From CAYYFX01 sp964571855 (GTDB taxonomy: Bacteria > ARS69), in NCBI GenBank assembly GCA_964571855.1, contig CAZNDO010000014.1, positions 1-64,000 on the forward strand: a stretch of DNA of 64,000 bases, given 5' to 3'. Each line of letters opens with the position of its first letter. The first letter of the stretch is position 1. The notes beneath the pieces are model-generated. The model did no database searches. It worked only from the letters and a program-made list of their open reading frames with translations, and was not told where the DNA came from. The position numbers were made by a program, and so were the translations under genes. Below, piece after piece: positions 53,112 through 61,989 of this stretch.

Positions 53112-54947
53112 TCACGGCGTCGGCGCCGCCTCCGTCCCGGCATCCGGCGCCGCCGGTTCCTTCGCCATCGCCTGCTCCAGCGCGGCCAGCACGGCGCGTG
53201 ACTCCTCGTCCTCCGGCGCCAGCGCCACCACCTCACGCATCTGGACGGCCGCCCCCGCCAGGTCCCCGCCGCGCACGAGGAACTGCGCCAGCATGCGCCG
53301 CGCGTCCGGGCTCGCCGGCGCCACGCGGACGCCCTCCTCCAGGTGCGCCCGCGCGGAGTCCGGGCGGCCGGACTCCAGGAAGAGCTGCGCGAGGTTCAGC
53401 CGCGGCTCCACGTAGCGCGGGTCCGCCGCGATTGCGGCGCGCAGCTCCCCTTCCGCCTCCTCCGCGCGGCCGAGTCTCGCCAGCACGCGACCCAGGTTCC
53501 CGCGCGCGGACACGAGAGCGGGCGCGCGCGTCGCCGCCGTCCGGTACGCCTCCGCCGCATCCTCCAGACGGCCCTGGCCCTCGAGCACGCGGCCCAGGTT
53601 GTTCGGGGCGAACCCGTCGGCCGGGTCCGCCTCGATCGCGCGGCGCAGGTGCTCCTCCGCCGCCGCCGCGTCCCCCGCGCGGGCCAGCTGCACGCCGAGC
53701 TCCGCGTGCCCCAGCGCGGAGCCGGGGTCGTGCGCCAGCACCTTCTCCCAGAAGGCGCGCGGGCTCACGTAGGCGCGCGCCTGCGCGAACGCGAGCACGA
53801 CGCACGCGCCCAGCGCGACGCCCGCGACCGCGGTGCGCGCCCGCGCCGGCAGCGCCGCGCGCCGCGCCGCCAGGGCTGCCGCCGCCCCGACGAGGGCGAG
53901 GAGCCAGGGCAGCGCGTGGTACTGCCAGTGGTCCGCCACGTCGGACCAGCGGCGGTAGTACGTGTCCACGAAGCCCAGGATCGGCGCGAGCAGCACCACG
54001 TAGGACGCGGCGGCCGCGAACGGCGCGCGCCCGATCCGGCCGCGCAGCGCGAAGAGCGCCGCCAGTCCCGCGGCCACGAGCGCGAGCGAGGCCCACGCGG
54101 CCGCGCCCCCACCCTCCGCGCGCGGGTAGACGATGGCGAGACCTACGGGGGCGAGCGCCTTCGCCGCGTAGAACGCCACGGCCGCGCCCGCATCCGCGAT
54201 CCGCGCGGCGAGCGGGCGCGCCACGTCGCCGGCCGCGCTCCCGATGGCGCCCTCCACCTGGAAGCGCAAGGTCACGATGCCCGCGCCCGTCGAGAGGAGG
54301 GCCATCGGCGCGAGCCGGCGCGCCTCCCGCGCGAGGGGGCGCCCCCGCGCCCACGCCAGCAGGCCGAGCGCCACGGGAAGCCCGACGCCCGCGGACTTCG
54401 CCAGCAGCGACGCGCCGTGCAGCGCTGTGGCGAGCGCGCCGCGCCGACCCGCGTCGCCGTCCCAGGAGCGGATCCACAGGAGCGCGGCGCCCGCGTACAG
54501 CGGGAACGAGAGCGTGTTCTTCAACTCCGCGATCCACGCGACCGTCGCCACGTTCACGGGGTGCGCGGCCCACAGCGCGGCGATCCACCACGCGCCGGGC
54601 ACGGCCAGCGCGGCCAGCACGCGCGCGAGGATCATCGCGCCCAGCGCGTGCAGCGCGAGACTCGCCACGTGGTATCCGAACGGCGCCTCCCCGAAGAGCC
54701 GCCACAGGATCCAGAACGCGTCCGACGTGAGCGGGTACCAGTCGAAGTGCGCGCCGTGCGTCCACGCGCGCCACCATCCGTCGGCGTGCGGCGTGATCGT
54801 GCTGTCCCGAAGCCACAGGTGGTCGTCCCAGAGGAAGCCGCCGGCGAGCGCCGGGAGATTCGCCGCGAAGGCGAGCGCGGCCAGTAGCAGGTCGCGGCGC
54901 GCGTCCGTTCGCGCCGGCGCCGTCGCGGTCTCCGCGCCGCCCGTCAC
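53112..54947 (-). CDS. Multispanning membrane protein with C-terminal TPR repeats (TMTC/ArnT-like)
   Basis: The product has 611 residues. The N-terminal 390 contain about 9-11 transmembrane helices with an early loop of the dolichol-mannosyltransferase type (F-L-W-D-D-H-L-W-L-R-D, the acidic D-D of GT-C enzymes). From about 410 on, TPRs repeat with L-G-x-x-L-x-x-x-G-x-x-x-A-A spacing, at least six units. The arrangement matches bacterial TMTC-like proteins that probably transfer sugars from a lipid carrier. The GTG at 54945-54947 overlaps the yfhO-like stop (GTGA), and both are likely one unit in glycan or glycoprotein export. Confidence 0.85.
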   Translation of the reverse strand: MTGGAETATAPARTDARRDLLLAALAFAANLPALAGGFLWDDHLWLRDSTITPHADGWWRAWTHGAHFDWYPLTSDAFWILWRLFGEAPFGYHVASLALHALGAMILARVLAALAVPGAWWIAALWAAHPVNVATVAWIAELKNTLSFPLYAGAALLWIRSWDGDAGRRGALATALHGASLLAKSAGVGLPVALGLLAWARGRPLAREARRLAPMALLSTGAGIVTLRFQVEGAIGSAAGDVARPLAARIADAGAAVAFYAAKALAPVGLAIVYPRAEGGGAAAWASLALVAAGLAALFALRGRIGRAPFAAAASYVVLLAPILGFVDTYYRRWSDVADHWQYHALPWLLALVGAAAALAARRAALPARARTAVAGVALGACVVLAFAQARAYVSPRAFWEKVLAHDPGSALGHAELGVQLARAGDAAAAEEHLRRAIEADPADGFAPNNLGRVLEGQGRLEDAAEAYRTAATRAPALVSARGNLGRVLARLGRAEEAEGELRAAIAADPRYVEPRLNLAQLFLESGRPDSARAHLEEGVRVAPASPDARRMLAQFLVRGGDLAGAAVQMREVVALAPEDEESRAVLAALEQAMAKEPAAPDAGTEAAPTP

Positions 54948-57253
54948 GGTCCCGTCCCGGGCGCCCCGCGCCGCGGCCATGCCAGCATCGCCAGCAGCAC
55001 CGCGATCGCCGCGACGCTCACGCCGGCCGCCGCCGCGAAGCCCGGCACGCGGTAGACCATGCGGATCCGGTGCTCGCCCGGACCGAGCGGGATGGCGCGC
55101 AGGCAACGGTTCGCGGGCAGGATCTCGTAGCGCTGCTGCGCGCTGCCCGGCAGCGCCTCGGCGACCCACAACGGGTGGTACGCATCCGTGACGAGCAGCA
55201 GCGCCGCCCCCGGCGCGGATGCGGAGACCACGAGCTCGCCGTTCCCTTCGGCCACGACCGACGCCATGCCGGCCGCGCCCCCCGGCGCCGGCGACGGCTC
55301 CGGCATCCGCTCCAGCAGGACCGACGTCCCCGCATCGAAGGACGGATCCAGCAGCCGCGCGAACGCCGTGTCGCGGTCCGCGATCACCTCGAACCGCTCG
55401 CGCAGGGACGCGCGGGGCAGCGCGTCGAGCGGGAAGTCCTCCGCCGTCAGCCGGCCCTCCTCCAGGAACACCACGGTCGAGAGCCGGAGCATCGTGAACA
55501 TGTCCGGCGCGGAGTCGAAGCGGGAGTGGTGGGCGAGCACGTCCAGCGGCCGGCCCTGCGAGAACTGCAGGAACTCCGCGGTGCGTCGCGGCACGCCGGG
55601 GTCGTAGCCGCCCACCTCGTACGCGCCGATCGTCATCGCGGCGTTCGGCATGAGCACGTTGAGGATGCGCCCCGCCGGGTCCCGGTCCGCGAGGTGCGCG
55701 CGCAGGGCGTCGAACCGGAACGGCGCCGGGTCGAAGCCCACGGCGAGCGGCGCGGCGAACGCCGCCAATTCCAGCACGCCGACCCCCGCGAGCGCCGCCG
55801 CCCCGATCGCGGGCCGCCGCCGCGCGAAGACCAGGAGCCCCGCGGCGAGCGCCAGCGCCCCGCCCGCCCCCAGGAGCTGCCGCGCCGCCGCGCCCGCCGC
55901 GTGCGGCGCGAACGCCGGGTCCTGCCAGGCCTCGGGCGGCAGCCACGTCTCCCCGCGGGCCGCGGCCTTCGCCTGGACGTCCGCGATGAACCCGGCGAGC
56001 CGGGCGGGCGCGTCCGCCCCCGCGAGCGCGATGCCGGCGGCGGCCGCAAGCACGGCGGCGGCGGCGACGCCGATCGCCGCCCGCCCGGAGACCGCCCCGG
56101 CCCGGACCCGCTCCACGCCCTCGGCGGCGAGCAGGGCCAGGAAGAACGCGAGCGGCAGCGAGAACTTGGACCAGCCGCGGATGCGGTCGAAACCCGCGAG
56201 CGCGTGCAGCAGCGCGAAGAGAGGGCCGTTCGCCCCGAGCGCCAGCACGAGCAGCACACCGGCCACCACGGCCATCCGGCCGGCGCCGCGCTCGCGCCGG
56301 GTCGCGCCGAGCACGAGCAGGGGCAGGGTCACCACGCCCACGAAGAGGGACATCTCCCAGAAGTAGGCCCGGCCCCAGTACGGCGCCCCGCTGCCGCCCC
56401 CGAAGAAGCCCGGGGCCAGGAGCGTGAGCAGGTTCTCCACCGGCAAGGAGAAGACCGCGGCCTGCTCGGCGGGAAGCGCGTGCCGCAGCCCGTACGGAGA
56501 CTCCGCCACGGCGGGCCACACCTGCACCGCGGCCAGGGCCAGCCCGAGCGCGGCGGCGCCCGCCGCGAGCCCGGCGGCCCGCGCGGGCCGCGGCGTCCGG
56601 CGGAGGCGGAGAAGCGTCCACAGCAGCCCCGCCACGCCCGCGTGGAACACCGTCTGCGGGTGCCCGGCCAGCACACCCAGGCCGATCGCCAGACCCGCCA
56701 CACCCGCGGCCCGCCGCCCGCCGCCGTCCAGCAGCGCGTCGAGCGCGGCCAGCGCCAGGATCGTCCACGGGTACGCCCACAGGAGCGTGACGTGCCCTCC
56801 CCACAAGTGCGGGAAGAGCGGCCCCCCGAGCGCCACGACGGCGCCGGCGAGCGCCGCCGCGGCGGGTCCGGCCCCACGCCGGACGACCGCGCCCATGGCG
56901 AACGCGCCGGCCAGGAAGAGATGCAGCACGATCGAGACGTTGAGCGCCGCGTCCCCCGGAAGGGCCAGGAACAGGAGCGTGCCCGGGTAGAACACGGCGG
57001 ACTGGAACGCCCCGACGAACGGCGTCCCCGCGAAGATGTGCGGGTTCCAGAACGGGATCTCGCCCGCGGCCAGCGATCGCGCCACGTACGCGGTGGTGTG
57101 CAGGAAGTAGTGCGCCACGTCGTTCGCCGCGTCCGAGAACACGCGCGGCGGCGTGGCGAACAGCACCGGCGCACCGAGCGCCACGACCAGCGCGAGCAGA
57201 CCGAGCGCGGGACCCCAGAACGCAGCGCGGAGATACGGACCGTTCGGGCGCAT
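54944..57253 (-). CDS. YfhO-family membrane protein
   Basis: This 769-residue protein has about 12-14 transmembrane helices and a large C-terminal extracytoplasmic domain. The family pattern is visible in the first loop (S-D-A-A-N-D-V-A-H-Y-F, then I-P-F-W-N-P-H-I-F-A-G-T-P-F) and G-W-S-K-F-S in the middle. The C-terminal domain ends V-P-G-F before a last transmembrane helix. YfhO proteins in Firmicutes glycosylate lipoteichoic acid; in Gram-negative bacteria they are thought to be lipid-linked glycosyltransferases with unknown acceptors. It is 63 bases downstream of the cytochrome gene on the same strand and overlaps the TMTC-like gene. Confidence 0.88.
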   Translation of the reverse strand: MRPNGPYLRAAFWGPALGLLALVVALGAPVLFATPPRVFSDAANDVAHYFLHTTAYVARSLAAGEIPFWNPHIFAGTPFVGAFQSAVFYPGTLLFLALPGDAALNVSIVLHLFLAGAFAMGAVVRRGAGPAAAALAGAVVALGGPLFPHLWGGHVTLLWAYPWTILALAALDALLDGGGRRAAGVAGLAIGLGVLAGHPQTVFHAGVAGLLWTLLRLRRTPRPARAAGLAAGAAALGLALAAVQVWPAVAESPYGLRHALPAEQAAVFSLPVENLLTLLAPGFFGGGSGAPYWGRAYFWEMSLFVGVVTLPLLVLGATRRERGAGRMAVVAGVLLVLALGANGPLFALLHALAGFDRIRGWSKFSLPLAFFLALLAAEGVERVRAGAVSGRAAIGVAAAAVLAAAAGIALAGADAPARLAGFIADVQAKAAARGETWLPPEAWQDPAFAPHAAGAAARQLLGAGGALALAAGLLVFARRRPAIGAAALAGVGVLELAAFAAPLAVGFDPAPFRFDALRAHLADRDPAGRILNVLMPNAAMTIGAYEVGGYDPGVPRRTAEFLQFSQGRPLDVLAHHSRFDSAPDMFTMLRLSTVVFLEEGRLTAEDFPLDALPRASLRERFEVIADRDTAFARLLDPSFDAGTSVLLERMPEPSPAPGGAAGMASVVAEGNGELVVSASAPGAALLLVTDAYHPLWVAEALPGSAQQRYEILPANRCLRAIPLGPGEHRIRMVYRVPGFAAAAGVSVAAIAVLLAMLAWPRRGAPGTGP

Positions 57254-57316
57254 CGGAGCATGGTCGACGCGCGGCCGGACCGTGTCAAACGAGGATCGCG
57301 TGCGTCCTTCCGCGGG

Positions 57317-59281
57317 TCAGGGCGTTCCGCCCGCCGTCTCCGGCGCGTCCCCGGGACGGGTCGCCGGCGCGGACTTCCGCTCGGCCCCCTTCGCGGCCCG
57401 CTCCGTCTCGGCCGCCTCGTCCGCCTCTCCCGCGTGCTCGTGGTGGTACATCTCCGCCGGCATCTTCCCCGTGATCCACGCGGGATTGCCCGGGTACACC
57501 GACGGGCTGAACACCGTGGAGTACATGTGCCACACGGCGATGGCCAGCGTGGCCAGGACCGCCTCGTAGAAGTGGATCACCAGCGCGACCTCGAGGAACC
57601 CCTTCGGCAGCCACTGCACGAGCAGGTTGTCGAACCAGAGCGCCGCGCCGGTCACGAACATCACCACGGCGCCCCAGATCAGCGCCCAGTACTCCGCCTT
57701 CTCCACGTACCCGAAACGGCCGAAGCGCGCCCGGCGATCGTGGCGGCCGAGGTTGTAGCCCACCATGGTTCCCAGCTCCGTGAGATCCCGCTTGCCGGGC
57801 AGCATGTCGCGCAGGAACCGGCGGCCCTCCGGGGAGCGCAGGTAGATGAGGTGCCACAGGCAGCTCAGCGTGAACAGCGTGGCGGCCACGCGGTGGGCGA
57901 TGCCGCGCACGCGGGAGCCGCCGTCCCAGCCGAACAGCGTCTGGAACAGCCACGTGTCCGCGTACCGCAGCGCGAACCCGGTGACCACGAGCGCCACGAA
58001 CGTGATCGCCAGCAGCCAGTGCTGCGCGATGGCGTTCGCGTTCATGCGCCGCACCTGCGGGCCCTTGCGCTGGTCGCGGACCTGGCGGATGAAGTCCAGG
58101 GTCACGTACGCCAGCATGCCGCCGATGATCACGAGGATCAGGAACCGGTAGATCGAAGTGACCAGGAGCGCGGCGGTCGTGCGCTCGCCCGGGTTCGTCT
58201 CGTGGATCTTCGTGGTCGCGAGCGCCGCGTCGATGCCCGGATGGCAGCCGCCGCAGGTCTGCGGCAGGTTCGACGCGTGGATCGTGGACCGCGGATCGGT
58301 GCTGGGCAGGATGCGGTGCCCGCCGTGGCAGGACGCGCAGTTCGCCACGTGCGTATCCCCCGCCTTGCTCTTCAATCCGTGGTACGAGTCCACGAACGAC
58401 GCCAGGCGCCCCGCCGGCAGCCCGTACTTCTCGTTGAGGAACGCGGACTCGTGGCACGGGGCGCACGTGGCCTCCGCCACCAGCGCGGGGCTCACGCGCG
58501 CGCGCGGGTCGTCGTGCCGGAGGATGCCGTGCTCGCCGTGGCACGTGGTGCACACCGGCGTGTCCGTCTCGCCGCGCGCGGCCAGCTGCCCGTGGATTCC
58601 CTCCCAGTACTCGCGGGCGATGGTCTCGTGGCACTTGCCGCACGTGTTCGGGATGTTGAAGTGGTTGATCGTGGAGGCGGGGTCCCCCGGACCGTAGATC
58701 TTGTGCGCGGTCCCCTCGGTGGAGTGGCAGTCGTTGCACGTGGCCGCGAACGTGACCGAGCCGCCCAGCGTGGCCTGCCCGTGCACGCTGGTCTCGTACA
58801 CCTCCACCGGGCGCTTCAGCTTGATGTCATGCGCCTTCGCCAGGTCCGTGTCCTGGTGGCAGCGGCCGCACGTGGCCGGCAGGTGCTGCGGGTGCACGAG
58901 CGACTGCGGGTCCGACGACACGCGGATCTGGTGCGAACCGTGGCAGTCCGCGCAGGCCGGGATGTCCGGGTCCGCGCCCACCGCCACGCGCCCGTGCTTC
59001 GTGTACGCCGCCGCCTCGTCCTCGTGGCACGTGGCGCAGTTGACCTTGGGGAGCACGTCCTCGTGCGGCAGCTCCGGGATCCCCTCGTGGCAGTCCAGGC
59101 AGTCGAAGCCGTCGTGGACCGAGTCGTGCAGGGCGTCGGCCGGGACCAGGGGCATGTCCTCGTCGGCCTCGGCGTGGCATTCCAGGCACTCGGCCGACGT
59201 GGGGAGCTGCGCCCGCGCCGGAACGGCCAGGGCCCAGAGGCCCGCGAGGATTGCCGGAATCGCCCAACCGAGGCCACGCAT
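57317..59281 (-). CDS. Eleven-haem cytochrome c fused to a cytochrome b561-type membrane domain
   Basis: The product has 654 residues. A signal peptide (about 1-25) precedes eleven C-x-x-C-H haem c motifs in about residues 30-360. The C-terminal 290 residues have five transmembrane helices with paired histidines (A-Q-H-W, I-A-H-R-V-A-A, H-L-I-Y, A-V-I/V-W-H), the pattern of di-haem cytochrome b561 or formate-dehydrogenase gamma subunits. It could accept electrons from quinol through the b haems and pass them to the periplasmic c haems, or the reverse. The ATG at 59279-59281 has AGGGAG upstream. The next cytochrome gene is transcribed divergently from a 109-bp gap. Confidence 0.92.
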   Translation of the reverse strand: MRGLGWAIPAILAGLWALAVPARAQLPTSAECLECHAEADEDMPLVPADALHDSVHDGFDCLDCHEGIPELPHEDVLPKVNCATCHEDEAAAYTKHGRVAVGADPDIPACADCHGSHQIRVSSDPQSLVHPQHLPATCGRCHQDTDLAKAHDIKLKRPVEVYETSVHGQATLGGSVTFAATCNDCHSTEGTAHKIYGPGDPASTINHFNIPNTCGKCHETIAREYWEGIHGQLAARGETDTPVCTTCHGEHGILRHDDPRARVSPALVAEATCAPCHESAFLNEKYGLPAGRLASFVDSYHGLKSKAGDTHVANCASCHGGHRILPSTDPRSTIHASNLPQTCGGCHPGIDAALATTKIHETNPGERTTAALLVTSIYRFLILVIIGGMLAYVTLDFIRQVRDQRKGPQVRRMNANAIAQHWLLAITFVALVVTGFALRYADTWLFQTLFGWDGGSRVRGIAHRVAATLFTLSCLWHLIYLRSPEGRRFLRDMLPGKRDLTELGTMVGYNLGRHDRRARFGRFGYVEKAEYWALIWGAVVMFVTGAALWFDNLLVQWLPKGFLEVALVIHFYEAVLATLAIAVWHMYSTVFSPSVYPGNPAWITGKMPAEMYHHEHAGEADEAAETERAAKGAERKSAPATRPGDAPETAGGTP

Positions 59282-59316
59282 CACGTTTCTCCCTTCCCGA
59301 ATCGCCGCCAAGAGGG

Positions 59317-59345
59317 TTCATCTTACCCCATGGCTGCCGTATATT
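59317..59345 (+). promoter_or_regulatory. Candidate promoter for the NapC-type cytochrome gene
   Basis: TATATT (59340-59345) is a good -10 element, in unusually AT-rich sequence. The -35 hexamer 17 bases upstream (TTCATC) is weak. On the other strand, TAAGAT at 59320-59325 could be the -10 for the eleven-haem gene, so the promoters may overlap. Confidence 0.4.
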
Positions 59346-59390
59346 ACGGGACTCGCAGGTCATGAACCAGACCCGGAGGGAGACGACGGC

Positions 59391-60818
59391 ATGGTGAAGC
59401 CCAGGGAAGCCCTGACCTGGCTGCGGGAGATCTCGCTCGATCCGATCGGCGGCCTCGGTGTGCTGCTGGCCACGCTCGGCGGCCTTCTGTTCGTGGTGTT
59501 CCTGGCCCTCACGCTCGCCGGGTTCCCGTTCTCGCCCTACGTGGGCATCTTCATCTTCGTGGTGCTTCCCGGCATCCTGGTCGTGGGTCTCCTGCTCCTG
59601 CCCATCGCCCACTGGCGCCTGTCCAAGCAGCGCCGCGGCGGCCGGCTGCCCGCCTTCGATTTCGAGAACCCGCGGCACCTGCGCCGCCTCGGGATCTTCG
59701 CCGGCATGACCGTCGTCAACCTGGTTCTCTTCGGATTCGCCGGATACGGGGCCTACCACGTGTCCGAGACGAACGAGTTCTGCGGGCTCGTGTGCCACCA
59801 GGTGATGAAGCCGGAGTGGACGGCCTACCAGGATTCGCCCCACTCCCGCGTGAAGTGCGTGGAGTGCCACATCGGGTCGGGCGCGGACTGGTACGTCCGG
59901 TCGAAGCTGTCCGGGGCGCGGCAGGTCGTCGCCGCGATCACCGGGAGCTACCACCGCCCCATCGACACGCCCATCGAGAACCTGCGCCCCGCCCGCGGCA
60001 CCTGCGAGGAGTGCCACTGGCCCGAGAAGCACCACGGCGACATGCTCGACGTGCGGCACAAGTTCGCGGAGGACCGGGACAACACGCGCAAGACCACGGT
60101 GCTCGTGCTGAAGATCGGCGGCGGCGAGCGCGACGGCGGGCGCGGGATCCACTGGCACACGAGCAAGGACAACGTCGTGGAGTACGTCTCCGTGGACGAG
60201 GATCGCCAGGAGATCCCCTACGTGCGGCTCACGCGCGCGGACGGCGAGGTCGTGGAGTGGTTCGCCGGCGATCCGGACGAGGTGCGCGCGCGCATCGAGG
60301 GGATCCCGCCGCGCACGATGGATTGCATGGACTGCCACAACCGCCCCACGCACTCGTTCGAGCTGCCGGAGGAGGCCGTGGACCACGCGCTGGACGCGGG
60401 CCGGCTGGATGCGTCGATCCCGTTCCTGCGGCGCGAGGCGGTGCGCGCCCTGCGGTCGGACGTGGCGGCGGGCGCGGACCTCACGGCGGCGATGCGGGCG
60501 TCGCTCGCGGAGTTCTACGCCACGGACGAGGAGATGCGCGCGCTCGTCTCCGCCGAGGCGCTGGACGCCACCGCCGCGCGCCTCGCGGCCATCCGCGAGC
60601 GCAACGTGTTCCCGGAGATGGAGATCACGTGGGGCACGTACCCGAAGTTCCTCGGGCACGGCGGCTCGGACCTGGAGGGCGGCTGCTTCCGGTGCCACGA
60701 CGGCGGACACGAGACCGTGGACGGCGAGACGATCGTGGACGACTGCGAGACGTGCCACGCGATCGTGGCCGACGAGGAGACCGACCCCGCCGTCCTCTCC
60801 ACGCTGTACGGGTCGTAG
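59391..60818 (+). CDS. NapC/NirT-like membrane-anchored multihaem cytochrome c
   Basis: The protein has 475 residues. Three hydrophobic helices lie at about 22-46, 50-75 and 100-123. The first haem site is C-G-L-V-C-H (residues 131-136), a CX3CH variant, followed by five C-x-x-C-H motifs: C-V-E-C-H, C-E-E-C-H, C-M-D-C-H, C-F-R-C-H and C-E-T-C-H. The N-terminal part (E-F-C-G-L-V-C-H-Q-V-M-K-P-E) matches the NapC/NrfH quinol dehydrogenase family, which passes electrons from menaquinol to periplasmic cytochromes. The two extra helices before the NapC anchor are unusual. The ATG at 59391 follows GGAGGGAG at a longer distance. Confidence 0.9.
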   Translation: MVKPREALTWLREISLDPIGGLGVLLATLGGLLFVVFLALTLAGFPFSPYVGIFIFVVLPGILVVGLLLLPIAHWRLSKQRRGGRLPAFDFENPRHLRRLGIFAGMTVVNLVLFGFAGYGAYHVSETNEFCGLVCHQVMKPEWTAYQDSPHSRVKCVECHIGSGADWYVRSKLSGARQVVAAITGSYHRPIDTPIENLRPARGTCEECHWPEKHHGDMLDVRHKFAEDRDNTRKTTVLVLKIGGGERDGGRGIHWHTSKDNVVEYVSVDEDRQEIPYVRLTRADGEVVEWFAGDPDEVRARIEGIPPRTMDCMDCHNRPTHSFELPEEAVDHALDAGRLDASIPFLRREAVRALRSDVAAGADLTAAMRASLAEFYATDEEMRALVSAEALDATAARLAAIRERNVFPEMEITWGTYPKFLGHGGSDLEGGCFRCHDGGHETVDGETIVDDCETCHAIVADEETDPAVLSTLYGS

Positions 60819-60830
60819 GGCGGACGCGAT

Positions 60831-60855
60831 GGCGGGGCCGGAGATCGGCCCCGCC
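60831..60855. terminator. Bidirectional terminator between convergent cytochrome genes
   Basis: A perfect 10-bp stem (60831-60840 with 60846-60855) and 5-base loop lie 12 bases after one stop (60818) and 12 bases before the other (60868). The symmetric placement fits termination in both directions. Confidence 0.7.
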
Positions 60856-60867
60856 GCCCGCCGGTCG

Positions 60868-61989
60868 TCAGGGCGCGAAGCCCCGCTTCGGATCGTACTT
60901 CCGTCCGTCGTCGTGGCAGTCGCTGCAGGACGGTGCCTTCCCCGCCCCGAAGCCGTCCCCGTGGCAGTCGGAGCAGTCCATCTCCCCGTGCATCTCGTCC
61001 AGCTTCACGCCGGTCACGGCGTGGTTGAAGCCGGCCTCCCACCCGCGCGGATGGCAGTTCGAGCAGGCCCGGTCCAGCTTCACCGGCGTGATCCATGCCG
61101 GATGGCACGCGCGGCAGCCGAGGTCCTTGTGGTAGCGCTTCAGCGGCCACCCCGTGGTCTCGTGCTTGAACAGGTCCGCGTCCGCGCGCCCGTGGCAGTG
61201 CGTGCACTCGCCCTTCGCGTGCGACGTGCCGTGGTCCTGCTGGTGGCAGCGGAAGCACGCGTCGTGCAGGTCCACGTCCTCCAGGGAGCCCATGGGGTGC
61301 GGCGTGCGGTTCTGCACGTGGCATCCCGTGCAGCCCTGGTCCTCGTGACAGGCCGTGCAGTCGGACTCGTACCGGGCCGAGTGGTTCTTGTGGTGGAACG
61401 GGACCTTGTCCCCGTCGGCGTACCCCGTCTCGAACACGATGAGGTCGTCGAGCTCGAGCCGCTCGCGCTTGCCGTGGAACGTGGCCGCCGGCGAGCCGCC
61501 CATGGCCTTGCGCGCATGGCAGATCTCGCACGACGTCTCGCCCTCCCACTCCCGATGACAGCCCAGGCACTGGCGGTGGTACGCGCCCTTCAGCCCGGGC
61601 TGATCGGAGTTCTCGTGCGGGACGTCGGCAGGATGGCACGTGCGGCATGCCGGATGCTCGTCGCCCGCCGGCGTGTGGTGGTGGCACAGCGTGCAGTCGC
61701 CGCCGAACTTCGTCATCCCCGCGTGCCCCTCGTGGTTGAAGCGCACCGGATCGTAGATCTTCTCCAGCTCGTCCAGCACGACCATCGCCGGCCCCTGCGG
61801 CGGCTTCGCCGCCTGCCTCGGACGCGGGCACTTCGTCAGGCACGGGTCCTGGGCGGTCGGGACGGGGCAGGCATGGCAGGCCTTGCAGTCCGTCCCGTCG
61901 CCGGGCTTGGCCTCCGCGCGGTCCGTGAACGCGACCGACGCGGCGAGAACGAGCACGGCCGCGGCCGCGCCGGGCAGGAAGTTCCTCAC
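60868..61989 (-). CDS. Thirteen-haem periplasmic cytochrome c (class III type)
   Basis: This gene encodes 373 residues. A signal peptide (about 1-28, S-V-A-F-T-D-R-A-E-A) is followed by thirteen C-x-x-C-H motifs spread to the end. Extra histidines in F-N-H-E-G-H and F-H-H-K-N-H provide axial ligands, as in cytochrome c3/c7 modules and the Hmc high-molecular-weight cytochrome. The N-terminus also has a Cys-rich C-H-A-C-P-V-P, C-L-T-K-C-P stretch outside the haem motifs. The GTG at 61987-61989 overlaps the stop of the ferredoxin-NrfD gene (GTGA), so it is its electron partner. Confidence 0.92.
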   Translation of the reverse strand: MRNFLPGAAAAVLVLAASVAFTDRAEAKPGDGTDCKACHACPVPTAQDPCLTKCPRPRQAAKPPQGPAMVVLDELEKIYDPVRFNHEGHAGMTKFGGDCTLCHHHTPAGDEHPACRTCHPADVPHENSDQPGLKGAYHRQCLGCHREWEGETSCEICHARKAMGGSPAATFHGKRERLELDDLIVFETGYADGDKVPFHHKNHSARYESDCTACHEDQGCTGCHVQNRTPHPMGSLEDVDLHDACFRCHQQDHGTSHAKGECTHCHGRADADLFKHETTGWPLKRYHKDLGCRACHPAWITPVKLDRACSNCHPRGWEAGFNHAVTGVKLDEMHGEMDCSDCHGDGFGAGKAPSCSDCHDDGRKYDPKRGFAP

